From Streptomyces massasporeus (GTDB taxonomy: Bacteria > Actinomycetota > Actinomycetes > Streptomycetales > Streptomycetaceae), in contig NZ_BMSE01000008.1 in NCBI RefSeq assembly GCF_014648995.1, positions 62,001 to 126,000 of the forward strand: a DNA stretch of 64,000 bases, given 5' to 3'. The notes under the pieces were generated by a model. That model made no database searches. It was given only the letters and a program-made list of their open reading frames with translations, and had not been told where the DNA came from. Made by a program: the position numbers and the translations under genes. Below are positions 32,973 to 41,955 of the stretch, one piece after another. Every line of letters starts with the position of its first letter. Position 1 is the first letter of the stretch.

Positions 32973-33323
32973 GTGGTGGACGTTGTGCTGATGCAGGGCT
33001 TCGCAGGGTTTATGTGGCTTCTGAGCATGGCCCTGATCGTTTTCAGCGGCTTCGCGCTGTTCGACGCGGCGGTGCGCCGGGAGGACGCCTACCGCGCGGC
33101 CGACAAGAAGACCAAGCCCTTCTGGCTGATCATCCTCGGGATCGCTTTCGTGGTGAACCTGCTCTTCCCGATCCTGTCGTTCCTGCCGATCATCGGCCTC
33201 ATCGCGACGATCGTGTACATGGTCGACGTACGGCCCGCGATCCGCGCGCTCCCGGGCGGCGGCCGCAGCAACCGCGGCTCCAGCAGCGACGGCCCGTACG
33301 GCCCGTGGAACGGCGGCCGGTAA
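32973..33323 (+). CDS. DUF2516 membrane protein
   Basis: A 116-residue protein with hydrophobic helices at about 9-30 (MWLLSMALIVFSGFALFDA) and two more (FWLIILGIAFVVNLLFPIL, IIGLIATIVYMVDVRPAIRAL), then a Gly/Ser tail. This is the DUF2516 pattern. GTG 32973 is the first start; GTG 32976 or ATG 32991 are alternatives, as no ribosome site decides. Confidence 0.82.
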   Translation: MVDVVLMQGFAGFMWLLSMALIVFSGFALFDAAVRREDAYRAADKKTKPFWLIILGIAFVVNLLFPILSFLPIIGLIATIVYMVDVRPAIRALPGGGRSNRGSSSDGPYGPWNGGR

Positions 33324-33375
33324 GAGCCGGCCAAGACTCTCGGCCCAGGCCGCCAGCGGGGGCCGCGCGCTCTCG

Positions 33376-33479
33376 CCCCCGGCCTTCGGATCTCGCTCCC
33401 GGGCCTTCGCCCCCGGGGGCCTTCGGCTTTCGCCGGGGGCTTCGCGGCTTTCGGCTCTCTGTCTCGTTCCGGGCGTTCG
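33376..33479. repeat. Low-complexity GCCTTCG/GCTTTCG repeat region
   Basis: The 180-base gap between convergent genes contains several copies of GGCCTTCG or GGCTTTCG and a CCCCCGGGGG palindrome (33410-33419). It can form alternative hairpins and probably terminates both genes. No gene is visible. Confidence 0.5.
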
Positions 33480-33503
33480 GCCCGCCCCCGGCCTCCGGCC
33501 GAC

Positions 33504-34850
33504 CTACGGCACCCGGTCCAGCAGCAGTACCGCCACGTCGTCCGTCAGCTCGCCACCGTTGAGCTCGCGCACCTCGTTCACCGCCGCCCGCAGCAGCTGC
33601 TCGCCCCGCAGGCCCTCGGCGAACTGGCGGCGGACCATCTCCGTCATGCCGTCCTGGCCGAGCCGCTCCCGGCCCTGGCCGATGTGGCCCTCGATCAGGC
33701 CGTCGGTGTAGAGCATCAGGCTCCACTCGGCCCCCAGCTCCACCTGCATCCGCGGCCAGCGGGCGCCGGGCAGCAGCCCGAGGGCCGGTCCGTTGTTGTC
33801 GTACGGCAGCAGGCGCGCCGGTTTGCCGGGGCGGGCCAGCAGCGGCGACGGGTGGCCCGCCAGGCAGAGCCCGGCGCGGCGGCCGTCCGGCGCGATGTCC
33901 ACCGTGCACAGGGTCGCGAAGATCTCGTCGTCGGCCCGCTCGTGCTCCAGCACCTGCTGCAGCGTGCCCAGCAGCTGGTCGCCGCACAGGCCCGCCAGGG
34001 TCAGCGCGCGCCACGCGATCCGCAGCTCCACACCGAGGGCGGCCTCGTCCGGGCCGTGGCCGCAGACGTCGCCGATCATGGCGTGCACGGTGCCGTCCGG
34101 CGTGCGGACGACGTCGTAGAAGTCACCGCCGAGCAGCGCGCGCGAGCGGCCGGGGCGGTAGCGGGCGGCGAACCGCAGCGGGGAGCCCTCCAGCAGCGGC
34201 GTCGGCAGCAGGCCGCGCTCCAGGCGGCGGTTCTCCTGCGCGCGCAGCCGGCCCTCGGCGAGGCGGCGCTCGGCCGACTCGGAGCGCTTGCGCTCCACCG
34301 CGTAGCGGATCGCGCGGCTCAGCAGCCTGCCGTCCAGCTCGTCGCGGAAGAGATAGTCCTGGGCGCCCACCCGCACCGCCTCGGCGCCGCGCTCGGCGTC
34401 GCCGGACGCGGTCAGCGCCAGGACGGCGTGCCGGGGCGCGAGCTCCAGCACGTGCTTGAGCACGGCGAGCTCGTCCTCGGAGTCCGCGTGGCCCGGCGCG
34501 GGCAGCGCCAGGTCCAGCAGGATGCAGTGGACGTCGTCGGTCAGCAGCCGCCCGGCCTCCGTCAGGTTGCGGGCCGTGCGGACGCGGATCGGCTTGCCTG
34601 CCTGGTCGAGCATGTCCGGCACGATCGGCGAACCGGCCGGGTCGTCCTCGATCAGCAGCAGCGTCAGGTTGGTGTGGGCGGTGTTGTTCTCCACCTTGTT
34701 CGTGGTGTTCCCGGCGGTGTCCGGCGTGCGGCCCACGGGTGAGGCGTCCTTCACGGACTCCTCGGCCGAGCCGCCGCGCGGGGACGCGGCCTGCGCCTGA
34801 CCACTCTCCACGGCCGGGATCGCTCTCTGCCGCGGTATGGGTACGGGCAT
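33504..34850 (-). CDS. Response-regulator/PP2C (RsbU-type) serine phosphatase
   Basis: A 448-residue protein. After a disordered N-terminus, a receiver domain (about 62-185: LLLIEDDPAGS, phospho-acceptor Asp in CILLDLALP, ALTASG) is followed by a coiled linker and an SpoIIE/PP2C domain (LLGGDFYDVVRTPDG, AMIGDVCGHGPDEAAL, LMLYTDGLIEGH, LTDDVAVLLLDR) with metal-binding Asp residues intact. It probably dephosphorylates an anti-anti-sigma protein on an upstream signal. ATG 34850 with GGAAGGA; ATG 34883 also possible. Confidence 0.88.
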   Translation of the reverse strand: MPVPIPRQRAIPAVESGQAQAASPRGGSAEESVKDASPVGRTPDTAGNTTNKVENNTAHTNLTLLLIEDDPAGSPIVPDMLDQAGKPIRVRTARNLTEAGRLLTDDVHCILLDLALPAPGHADSEDELAVLKHVLELAPRHAVLALTASGDAERGAEAVRVGAQDYLFRDELDGRLLSRAIRYAVERKRSESAERRLAEGRLRAQENRRLERGLLPTPLLEGSPLRFAARYRPGRSRALLGGDFYDVVRTPDGTVHAMIGDVCGHGPDEAALGVELRIAWRALTLAGLCGDQLLGTLQQVLEHERADDEIFATLCTVDIAPDGRRAGLCLAGHPSPLLARPGKPARLLPYDNNGPALGLLPGARWPRMQVELGAEWSLMLYTDGLIEGHIGQGRERLGQDGMTEMVRRQFAEGLRGEQLLRAAVNEVRELNGGELTDDVAVLLLDRVP

Positions 34851-35151
34851 CGTCTTGGGTTCCTTCCCTCCCCCCGAGGGCATGGTGGGGCGAGGGACCT
34901 CGACCCACCGAGCGGGACCATAGCGGGTGTCGGCGCCGCATTGGAATGGTGTGAGCCACGCCGCCGCGCCACCGGCCCGTGTCATATGCCGCGATATGCC
35001 CCGCAGTTGGACAGCTCGGAGATGCTGCGGGGATGACGAACGTCACGTCAGCGCACGGTGTGCAGTGGGCGGAGCGTGCAGTGGGTCACGTGGGCCAGGT
35101 CACCGCGGGTGTCCGATATTCGGTGTGCCGCCGTCCGGTCGCCGTCCGCGC
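34851..35151. other. Intergenic region with ATATGCC direct repeats
   Basis: 301 bases without a gene. CATATGCC-GCG-ATATGCC (34983-35000) has two direct ATATGCC copies ten bases apart and forms CATAT/ATATG. Lying about 135 bases upstream of the phosphatase start, it may be a regulator site. Nothing else is recognised. Confidence 0.4.
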
Positions 35152-36240
35152 TCAGTTGGCGCCGGTGCCGGGGTCCGGGCGGACCACCCCGAGGATGGGC
35201 ATGGATCCCGCCCCCGCGATCGTCACGGTCCGGCCGGGGCGCGGGGCGTGCACGATCGCCCCGTCGCCGATGTACATCGCGACATGGCTGGCGTCGCCGA
35301 AGTAGATGATGAGGTCGCCGGGCCGCATGTCCTGGACGTCGATGTGCCGCAGCTGCTTCCACTGCTCCTGCGAGGTGCGCGGGATGCCGCGACCGGCGGA
35401 AATCCAGGCCTGTGACGTCAGCCCCGAGCAGTCGTAGGTCCTCGGGCCCTCGGCGCCCCACTGGTACGGCTTGCCGATCTGGGCCGTGGCGTACTTCACG
35501 GCCTTCTTGCCCTGCGCCGAGGCCTTTCCGTTGATCTCGTTCAGGATGCCGGAGTCGAGCCAGGCGGTCTGCGCCTTGTTCGCGGCCTCCTTCTCCAGCT
35601 CGGCGAGGCGGTCCTGCTCCTCCTTCTGCAGCGCCGACTCGAGCTTCTCCGCCTGCGCGATCTGCTTCTCGATCTTCTTCTGCGCGGCGGCCTTGGCCTT
35701 GCGGCCCGCCTCCAGCTTCTTCAGCTGCGCGGAGGCGTCCTTGGCGTACTGCTCCAAGTCCTCCTGGGTGCGGGTCAGTTCGCCGAGCAGACCCTTGGTC
35801 GCGTGGTGACCCTCGCGGACCCGGCCCGCGCCGTCGAGGAAGTCCTGCGGATCGTCGCTCAGCACCAGGTGGGCCTCGGGGGGCAGTCCGCCCCCGCGGT
35901 ACTGGGCGGCGGCCGCGGCGCCCGCGCGGTCCTTCAGCTTCCTGAGCTTCTCCTGGCCCTTGACGATCTTCTTGGCCAGTTCGACGACCTGGGTGGACTG
36001 TTTGTCCGCCTTCTCGTCGGCGGCGTTGTACTCGTCGGTGGCGCGGGCCGCGGCGCGGTAGAGCTTGTCGAGCTTCTTACGGACGGCCTCGAGGTCCTTG
36101 GCGGGCGCGAGGGTCTGTCCCGCGCTGGGGGTGGGTGAGGGGGTGGGGTTCGCGAACGCCGTGCCCGGTGCGGCCAGCACCGTGACCGCGCAGACCACGG
36201 CCACCGCCGTCGCGATCAGGCCACGCTTGCCCGTTCCCAT
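35152..36240 (-). CDS. Secreted NlpC/P60 peptidoglycan endopeptidase
   Basis: A 362-residue protein with a signal peptide (MGTGKRGLIATAVAVVCAVTVLAAPGTAFA, 30 residues), a long coiled-coil region (about 48-235, with EKLRKLKDRAGAAAAA) and a C-terminal NlpC/P60 domain: catalytic Cys in TYDCSGLTSQAW, His in DASHVAMYIG and a third polar His in IVHAPRPG. RipA-like architecture, acting in cell-wall remodelling. The leader has GTTAC-N5-GTTAA near 36270, but no c-di-AMP riboswitch is recognisable. Confidence 0.9.
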   Translation of the reverse strand: MGTGKRGLIATAVAVVCAVTVLAAPGTAFANPTPSPTPSAGQTLAPAKDLEAVRKKLDKLYRAAARATDEYNAADEKADKQSTQVVELAKKIVKGQEKLRKLKDRAGAAAAAQYRGGGLPPEAHLVLSDDPQDFLDGAGRVREGHHATKGLLGELTRTQEDLEQYAKDASAQLKKLEAGRKAKAAAQKKIEKQIAQAEKLESALQKEEQDRLAELEKEAANKAQTAWLDSGILNEINGKASAQGKKAVKYATAQIGKPYQWGAEGPRTYDCSGLTSQAWISAGRGIPRTSQEQWKQLRHIDVQDMRPGDLIIYFGDASHVAMYIGDGAIVHAPRPGRTVTIAGAGSMPILGVVRPDPGTGAN

Positions 36241-36485
36241 ACCTCAGCCCCCAAACTGATTAACCGTCAGTAACTTGTGGTTCGCCTGGGGATGCTGCCA
36301 TGTCGTCTCGGAAAGCGACAGGGGTAGTACTTCCCGCCACCCCCTCGGCGGTATGCCCCCGGCAATACGATCTCCCCGTCTGTGTGACGAACGACTCAAA
36401 GAGATCGTTCCAACGGGCCCTGACCGGTTCGTCGTCCGGGTCATGTCCGGTTCCTTCGTCCAGGTCCCTGACCGGTCCCGAGAGC

Positions 36486-37304
36486 TCAGGTGCCCGGAGC
36501 CAACGCCTCCCACCGCACCGTCACTTCCCCCTGCCGCCACCGCACCGGCCCGTCCGTCACCGGCCAGTCCGCCGTCAGGTCCCGCACCGCCCGGATCCAG
36601 CGCTGGCGGGCGCCGTAGGAGGCGTAGGGCGCGGCGGCGGCCCAAGCGCGGTCGAAGTCGCGCAGGAAGGCGTGCACCGGCTCACCCGGGACGTTGCGGT
36701 GGATGAGCGCCTTCGGCAGGCGTTCGGCCAGGTCCGAGGGGCGCTCCAAGGAGCCCAGCCGGGTCGCGAAGGTGACCGTGCGCGGTCCCTCCGGGCCGAG
36801 CGCGACCCACACGTGGCGGCGTCCGATCTCGTCGCAGGTCCCCTCGACCAGCAGCCCGCCGCGCGACCCGGTCGCCGGGTCGGCCGGGGCGAGCCGCGTG
36901 CACAGCCGCTCCCACACCGCCGCGACCTCGCCCTCGTCGTACTGCCGCAGCACGTTCGCCGCGCGGACGAGCAGGGGCCGCTGGGGAATCGGGATCTCGA
37001 AGCCGCCGTGCCGGAAGACGAGCCCCGCCCGTGCGTAGGGCAGGGCCGCCGCGACCCGGGCCGGTTCGATCTCGACGCCCACGACACGCGCGCGTGGCGC
37101 GACGGTGCGCAGGCGCTGGAGCAGCTCCACAGCCGTCCAGGGGGCGGCGCCGTACCCGAGGTCCACCGCCACCGGGTCGGCGGCGCGGCGCAGCTCGGCG
37201 CCGTGCGTGGCCGCGATCCAGCGGTCCATGCGGCGCAGCCGGTTGGGGTTGGTCGTCCCGCGCGTCACCGTGCCGAAGGGGCGGGTGGCTGCGCGGGGTG
37301 TCAT
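36486..37304 (-). CDS. Class I SAM-dependent methyltransferase-like protein
   Basis: A 272-residue protein with AVDLGYGAAPWTAVELLQRL (motif I variant), VVGVEIEPARVAAALPYA and a long C-terminal part (IHRNVPGEPVHAFLRDFDRAW). It is a conserved Streptomyces gene near mshA. The glycine loop is GYGAAP rather than GxGxG, but the adenosyl site seems retained. Substrate unknown. Confidence 0.78.
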   Translation of the reverse strand: MTPRAATRPFGTVTRGTTNPNRLRRMDRWIAATHGAELRRAADPVAVDLGYGAAPWTAVELLQRLRTVAPRARVVGVEIEPARVAAALPYARAGLVFRHGGFEIPIPQRPLLVRAANVLRQYDEGEVAAVWERLCTRLAPADPATGSRGGLLVEGTCDEIGRRHVWVALGPEGPRTVTFATRLGSLERPSDLAERLPKALIHRNVPGEPVHAFLRDFDRAWAAAAPYASYGARQRWIRAVRDLTADWPVTDGPVRWRQGEVTVRWEALAPGT

Positions 37305-37334
37305 GCGTACGAGGTTAAGCGGCCGTCGGCGCTG

Positions 37335-37751
37335 TCAGGGCGCGAGGTGCCGCCGCCAGTAGGTGGGGCGCCAGTAGTAGAGGGTGGTGAGGTCGCCGGG
37401 CATCGGGTCGTGGGACGGACCCTGCTCGAACGGGTCCCGGTCCGGGTCTGCGGGCCGGAAGCCCGGGTCGATCGGCTCGTCGTCCCGTGGTGGCCGTACG
37501 TGGCGCCGCATCTCCTCGGTGACCGCGCCGATCCGCCGGAAGTCGGCCTGTGCCTCGATCAGGCTCAGCCCGTGGTTGGGGCCGCCGCCGGACGTGGGGT
37601 GGCGGAGCTGGAAGGGGTCCTCCTCCCAGTAGCAGACCGGGCAGATCTCGTAGGCCCACAGCTCGCCGAGGGTCTGGTGGCCGCAGCACGGGCAGGGGAG
37701 GAACTCCTCGGGCGGAGGCGGCGGTGCGGGGTGGTGCCGTGGGCCTGTCAT
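37335..37751 (-). CDS. CPCC-type cysteine-rich protein
   Basis: A 138-residue protein with LPCPCCGHQTLGELWAYEICPVCYWEEDP: CPCC and CPVC pairs forming a zinc-ribbon-like CPCC domain, then DPFQLRHPTSGGGPNHGLSL, characteristic of the family. Function unknown. Length and start (37751) are normal. Confidence 0.85.
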   Translation of the reverse strand: MTGPRHHPAPPPPPEEFLPCPCCGHQTLGELWAYEICPVCYWEEDPFQLRHPTSGGGPNHGLSLIEAQADFRRIGAVTEEMRRHVRPPRDDEPIDPGFRPADPDRDPFEQGPSHDPMPGDLTTLYYWRPTYWRRHLAP

Positions 37752-37810
37752 GCCGGTGAGGGTAGAGACCCCGGGGGCCTGCCGCCTCGCCTTTTTGCGT
37801 GCCTCGGCCG

Positions 37811-38422
37811 CTACGCCCCGCCCCCGTACGTCCCGAACCCGGGCGCCCCCGCCGACTCGAAGACGTGCACCGACAGACCGCCCGGCGTCGTCCGTTGGCC
37901 GGTCAGCCGCAGCCCCGCGGGGGCACCGCCGTCCGGGAAGAGCCGCCGCCCCTGGCCGACCACGACCGGCGCGATCGCCAGCCGGAGCGTGTCGACGAGC
38001 CCGGCGGCCAGCAGGGACTGGGCGAGGCGGGCGCTGCCGTGGATCTGGAGCTCCCGCCCGGGCTGCCGCTTCAGCTCGGCGACCTGGGCGGGGACGTCGC
38101 CGGACAGGATCGTGGTCGGGCTCCACCCGGCCTCGGCCAAACTGTGGGAGGCGACGTACTTCGGCAGGCTGTTCATGATCCCGGCGAGGGGATGGCCGGT
38201 CATCGCCGGCCAGTCCCGGGCGAAGCTCGTGTACGTCCGGCGGCCGAACAGCAGCGCGTCCGCCTCGCCGAGCCAGCTGCCGGCCAGCCGTTCGAACTCC
38301 TCGTCCAGATACGGAACGAACCAGCCGCCCCGCTCGAAGCCGTCACTGGTGTCCTCGTCCGGGGCGCCCGGCCCCTGGGAGACACCGTCGAGCGACAGAA
38401 ACTCCTGCACCACCAGTTTCAT
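37811..38422 (-). CDS. Dihydrofolate-reductase-family (RibD C-terminal-like) protein
   Basis: A 203-residue protein starting MKLVVQEFLSLDGVSQGPG, with ADALLFGRRTYTSFARDWPAM, LQIHGSARLAQSLLAAGLVD and IAPVVVGQGRRLFPDG, the YyaP/RibD-like reductase pattern with an NADPH-binding loop. Physiological substrate unknown. It is divergent from mshA across a 331-base gap. Confidence 0.87.
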   Translation of the reverse strand: MKLVVQEFLSLDGVSQGPGAPDEDTSDGFERGGWFVPYLDEEFERLAGSWLGEADALLFGRRTYTSFARDWPAMTGHPLAGIMNSLPKYVASHSLAEAGWSPTTILSGDVPAQVAELKRQPGRELQIHGSARLAQSLLAAGLVDTLRLAIAPVVVGQGRRLFPDGGAPAGLRLTGQRTTPGGLSVHVFESAGAPGFGTYGGGA

Positions 38423-38662
38423 CACGCGCCACCCTCTTCCCGCTCGTCCCGTCACTCCTTCCGACAGCGTGGGGCGCGGAGACTCGTCGGCGCGGTGACT
38501 CGCCGGGGAGCCGCACGCGAGACCGTGCGAATCCCCGGCTGGTCCTCCCGGCCGGTGGATCTCCCCGCCGGTGAATCCCCGGCGGCGGCCGGAGGACCCG
38601 CCCCTCCACGCCTCGAACGGTTGAGCGACAGGCGGTAATGATTCGGTAAAACTCCCGAATCC

Positions 38663-38705
38663 GGAAATGGAGCACCTCCCTCCGGTGTTGGACCCCGTCG
38701 GAGGG
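38663..38705 (+). promoter_or_regulatory. mshA upstream region: candidate SigR promoter and leader hairpin
   Basis: GGAAA (38663-38667) and GTTG (38687-38690) are 19 bases apart, close to the SigR pattern GGAAT-N18/19-GTT; mshA is a known SigR target in S. coelicolor. CCCTCCG (38678-38684) pairs with CGGAGGG (38699-38705). The rest of the 331-base gap (38423-38753) shows nothing certain. Confidence 0.4.
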
Positions 38706-38753
38706 CATCGTGCGCCCTGCGAGAGGCATGCCCGAGGCGAGGAGGAACGCCAC

Positions 38754-40091
38754 GTGAGCCAGTACATCGGCAGGCTCGGTCGGCGCTCCGCGTCGTCGTC
38801 CGCGCGCCTGCGGCTGCACCGCAGGCCCCGCCGCGTCGCCATGCTCTCCGTGCACACCTCCCCGCTCCACCAGCCGGGCACCGGCGACGCCGGCGGCATG
38901 AACGTCTACATCGTGGAGCTCGCCCAGCGCCTCGCCGCGCACGGCATCGAGGTCGAGATCTTCACGCGCGCGACCGCGGCAGCCCTCCCGCCGACCGTCG
39001 AGCTGGCCCCGGGCGTCCTCGTCCGGCACGTCGACGCCGGGCCCTACGAGGGCCTCAACAAGGAGGACCTCCCCGCCCAGCTGTGCGCCTTCACCCACGG
39101 CGTGATGCAGGCCTGGGCCCACCACCGCCCCGGCCACTACGACCTGGTCCACTCCCACTACTGGCTCTCCGGCCACGTCGGCTGGCTCGCCGCACAGCGC
39201 TGGGGCGTGCCCCTGGTGCACGCCATGCACACCATGGCCAAGGTCAAGAACGCCAACCTGGCCGACGGCGACAGCCCCGAACCGGCCGCCCGCGTCATCG
39301 GTGAGACCCAGATCGTCTCCGCCGCCGACCGTCTGATCGCCAACACCACCGAAGAGGCCGACGAACTCGTACGGCACTACGCGGCCGAGACGGACAAGGT
39401 CGCCGTGGTCCACCCCGGCGTGAACCTCAGCCGCTTCTCGCCCGCCGACGGCCGCGCCGCCGCCCGGGCCCGCCTCGGTCTGCCCCAGGACGCGCTGATC
39501 CCGCTCTTCGCGGGCCGCATCCAGCCCCTGAAGGCCCCCGACGTGCTGCTGCGCGCCGTCGCCGTCCTCCTCGACGAACGCCCCGAACTGCGCTCACGCA
39601 TCCTCGTGCCCGTCGTCGGTGGCCCCTCCGGCAGTGGCCTCGCCAAGCCCGAGGGTCTTCAGAAGCTGGCCGCGCGCCTCGGCGTCGCGGACGTCGTACG
39701 GTTCCGCCCGCCGGTCGGCCAGGAGCAGCTCGCGGACTGGTTCCGCGCCGCCTCCGTACTGGTCATGCCCTCCTACAGCGAGTCCTTCGGCCTGGTCGCC
39801 GTAGAGGCGCAGGCGGCCGGCACCCCGGTGCTCGCGGCGTCGGTCGGCGGCCTGCCGGTCGCCGTGCGCGACGGGCACACCGGCTTCCTCGTCCGCGGGC
39901 ACGATCCGGCCGACTACGCGCGCGTGCTGGGCGACTTCGCCGACGACCCGCACCTGACGGCCCGGCTCGGCGGACAGGCCGCCCGGCACGCCCAGTCCTT
40001 CGGCTGGGACACGGCGGCCGCCGCCACCGCAGACGTCTACACGGCCGCCATGCAGGCGCACCGCCGTCGCGTACGCTCGCTGCATGGGTGA
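38754..40091 (+). CDS. mshA: D-inositol-3-phosphate glycosyltransferase, mycothiol biosynthesis
   Basis: A 445-residue GT4 enzyme that joins UDP-GlcNAc to 1L-myo-inositol-1-phosphate, the first step of mycothiol synthesis. Seen: VHTSPLHQPGTGDAGGMNVY (N-terminal sugar-acceptor loop), FAGRIQPLKAPDVLL and MPSYSESFGLVAVEAQAAGT, the E-x7-E nucleotide-sugar motif. An N-terminal basic extension of about 30 residues precedes the fold. GTG 38754 has GGAGGA at 38741-38746. It overlaps the YbjN gene by 8 bases. Confidence 0.95.
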   Translation: MSQYIGRLGRRSASSSARLRLHRRPRRVAMLSVHTSPLHQPGTGDAGGMNVYIVELAQRLAAHGIEVEIFTRATAAALPPTVELAPGVLVRHVDAGPYEGLNKEDLPAQLCAFTHGVMQAWAHHRPGHYDLVHSHYWLSGHVGWLAAQRWGVPLVHAMHTMAKVKNANLADGDSPEPAARVIGETQIVSAADRLIANTTEEADELVRHYAAETDKVAVVHPGVNLSRFSPADGRAAARARLGLPQDALIPLFAGRIQPLKAPDVLLRAVAVLLDERPELRSRILVPVVGGPSGSGLAKPEGLQKLAARLGVADVVRFRPPVGQEQLADWFRAASVLVMPSYSESFGLVAVEAQAAGTPVLAASVGGLPVAVRDGHTGFLVRGHDPADYARVLGDFADDPHLTARLGGQAARHAQSFGWDTAAAATADVYTAAMQAHRRRVRSLHG

Positions 40092-40593
40092 AACCGATCA
40101 GGAACAGCGCGCGGCACAGGTCGTCGAGGGAGCGCTGAAGGACGCCGACCTGGAGTGGGAGAGCCCCCAGCCCGGCACCTACGTCGCGCAGCTCCCCGGC
40201 ACCCGCAAGCTCAAGACGACCGTCTCCCTGATCATCGGCCGCCACTCCCTGTCGCTCAACGCCTTCGTCATCCGCCACCCCGACGAGAACGAGCAGGGCG
40301 TCCACCGCTGGCTGCTGGAACGCAACCTCAAGCTCTACGGCGTGAGTTACGCCGTCGACCAGCACGGCGACGTCTACGTCACCGGCCGTCTCTCCCTGCC
40401 CTCCGTCACCCCCGACGAGCTCGACCGGCTGCTCGGCCAGGTCCTGGAGGCCTCCGACGGCGCCTTCAACACCCTGCTGGAGCTGGGCTTCGCCTCGGCG
40501 ATCCGCAAGGAGTACGCGTGGCGGGTGTCGCGGGGGGAATCGACCCGCAACCTGGACGCGTTCGCCCACCTCACTCAGCGCCCCGAGCGCTAA
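40084..40593 (+). CDS. YbjN-domain protein
   Basis: A 169-residue YbjN protein (SLIIGRHSLSLNAFVIRHPD, LLERNLKLYGVSYAVDQHGDVYVTGRLSLP), with a type III secretion chaperone-like fold. YbjN next to mshA is conserved in actinobacteria, but no mycothiol role is shown. TACGCT (40072-40077), inside the mshA coding region, is six bases before the ATG, so a separate leaderless transcript is likely. Confidence 0.88.
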   Translation: MGETDQEQRAAQVVEGALKDADLEWESPQPGTYVAQLPGTRKLKTTVSLIIGRHSLSLNAFVIRHPDENEQGVHRWLLERNLKLYGVSYAVDQHGDVYVTGRLSLPSVTPDELDRLLGQVLEASDGAFNTLLELGFASAIRKEYAWRVSRGESTRNLDAFAHLTQRPER

Positions 40594-41468
40594 CCCGCCT
40601 TGTAGCGCCCCGGCGGCACCCCCACCAGCCTGCGGAAGTGCCGGGTGAGGTGCGACTGGTCGTAGAACCCGGCCGCCACCGCCGTATCGCCCGGTGAGCG
40701 CCCCTCCAGGAGCAGCCGCCGGGCGCGTCCCACGCGCAGGGACGTCAGGTACTGGTGCGGGGCGATGCCGTAGGCCGCGCTGAACGCCCGTACGAGATGG
40801 GCGGGATGGGCGCCGAGCAGCCCGGCGGCCTCCCGCAGGGCGACGCCCTCGACGATCCGCTCGTCCAGCAACTCGCGCAGGCGCCGCGCGAGGACGGGAT
40901 CGGCCGGCCGCGGGGAAGCGGGGTCGCCGCGCAGGTGCCCGCGCAACCGCTCCCCGACGAACAACAGCCTGCTCTCGGCCTCCAGTTCCTCACCGGGCCG
41001 CCCCAGCGCGCCGTGCAACTGCCCCACCCGGCGCCGCAGCAGCGGATCACGCAGATCGGGCCGGTCGACGGCCGCCCCGATGAACTCGTCCCCGAGATGC
41101 GTGCCGTCCAGGTACAGCACCCGCTTGCGGAAGCCCTCCGGGGTGACGGGGGAGCCGTTGTGCGGCACGTGCGGCGGCAGCAGCGACACGGTGTCGTGCG
41201 GGGTGCCGTGCTCGTGCCGGTCGAGGTCGTACCGTACGGCGCCGGTGTCGACGATCAGCAGCGTCCAGGCGTCGTGGACGTGCATCGGATACGCGTACTC
41301 GGTGAACCGCGCGTGGAAGACCTCGACGACACCTTCGACGGCGGGCCGCCAGGCGGAGACGATCCGGGAGGGCTCGGAGGCGATCCGGGAGGGCTCGGAG
41401 ACGATCCGGGAGGGCTCGGAGGCGATCCGGGAGGACTCGGAGACGGCCCGGGAGGACTCGGAGGCCAT
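40590..41468 (-). CDS. AraC-family regulator with heptad-repeat N-terminus
   Basis: A 292-residue regulator: N-terminal cupin domain (FTEYAYPMHVHDAWTLLIVD, LLPPHVPHNGSP) and C-terminal AraC domain (LREAAGLLGAHPAHLVRAFS, AVAAGFYDQSHLTRHFRRLV). Residues 2-38 are five copies of a seven-residue unit S-E-S/P-S-R-A/I-V/A, encoded by 21-base repeats, then the normal start of the fold. ATG 41468 follows a TACGTT box by six bases (leaderless). If translation began after the repeat, no good start would be available. Confidence 0.86.
   Translation of the reverse strand: MASESSRAVSESSRIASEPSRIVSEPSRIASEPSRIVSAWRPAVEGVVEVFHARFTEYAYPMHVHDAWTLLIVDTGAVRYDLDRHEHGTPHDTVSLLPPHVPHNGSPVTPEGFRKRVLYLDGTHLGDEFIGAAVDRPDLRDPLLRRRVGQLHGALGRPGEELEAESRLLFVGERLRGHLRGDPASPRPADPVLARRLRELLDERIVEGVALREAAGLLGAHPAHLVRAFSAAYGIAPHQYLTSLRVGRARRLLLEGRSPGDTAVAAGFYDQSHLTRHFRRLVGVPPGRYKAG
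41356..41460. repeat. 21-base minisatellite, five copies, inside the AraC-family gene
   Basis: Five consecutive 21-base units begin at 41356, 41377, 41398, 41419 and 41440, differing at a few positions (core GATCCGGGAGGGCTCGGAG). Because the unit is a multiple of three, copy changes keep the frame. It lies directly after the regulator start codon. Confidence 0.9.
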
Positions 41469-41517
41469 GCAAAGAACGTACAAGACCCCGGCGAGGGCTG
41501 CCGGGCACGCTCGGACC

Positions 41518-41955
41518 ATGGACACCGAAGCCTCCCCGGAGCCGATCCGCTTCGACACGAAGATCGCCGTACTGCTGCGCGCCGACCTGGAGCCGTGGCA
41601 GCGCCTCAATGTGACGTCGTTCCTGGTCAGCGGTCTGGGAACGCAGCTTCCCGAGGTGATCGGCGAGCCGTACGAGGACGCGGACGGCGTGCCCTACCTC
41701 CCCATGTTCCGCCAGCCGGTCATGGTCTTCGAGGCCACCAAGGAAACCCTGACCACCGCCCATGCCCGTGCCCTCTCCCGCGCCCTGCCCCGCGCGGTCT
41801 TCACCTCCGACCTCTTCGCCACGGGCAACGACCGCGACAACCGCGCCGCCGTACGCGCCGTGCCGACCGCGGACCTGGACCTCGTGGGGCTCGCCGTGTA
41901 CGGCCCGAGGAACGCGGTGGACAAGGTGGTGAAGGGGGCGCGGATGCATCCGTGA
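41518..41955 (+). CDS. DUF2000 protein
   Basis: A 145-residue protein (FDTKIAVLLRADLEPWQRLN, FLVSGLGTQLPEVIGEPYED, QPVMVFEATKETL, LDLVGLAVYGPRNAVDKVVK), matching the DUF2000 family, which is related in fold to peptidyl-tRNA hydrolase II. It is divergent from the AraC gene across 49 bases and a possible target of it. A CACGCT box six bases before the ATG suggests leaderless transcription. Confidence 0.86.
   Translation: MDTEASPEPIRFDTKIAVLLRADLEPWQRLNVTSFLVSGLGTQLPEVIGEPYEDADGVPYLPMFRQPVMVFEATKETLTTAHARALSRALPRAVFTSDLFATGNDRDNRAAVRAVPTADLDLVGLAVYGPRNAVDKVVKGARMHP

Noticed and set aside
36241..36485. c-di-AMP (ydaO-type) riboswitch before the NlpC/P60 gene
   Set aside because: Such leaders occur before Streptomyces cell-wall hydrolases, but the conserved riboswitch blocks could not be found in this 245-base leader.
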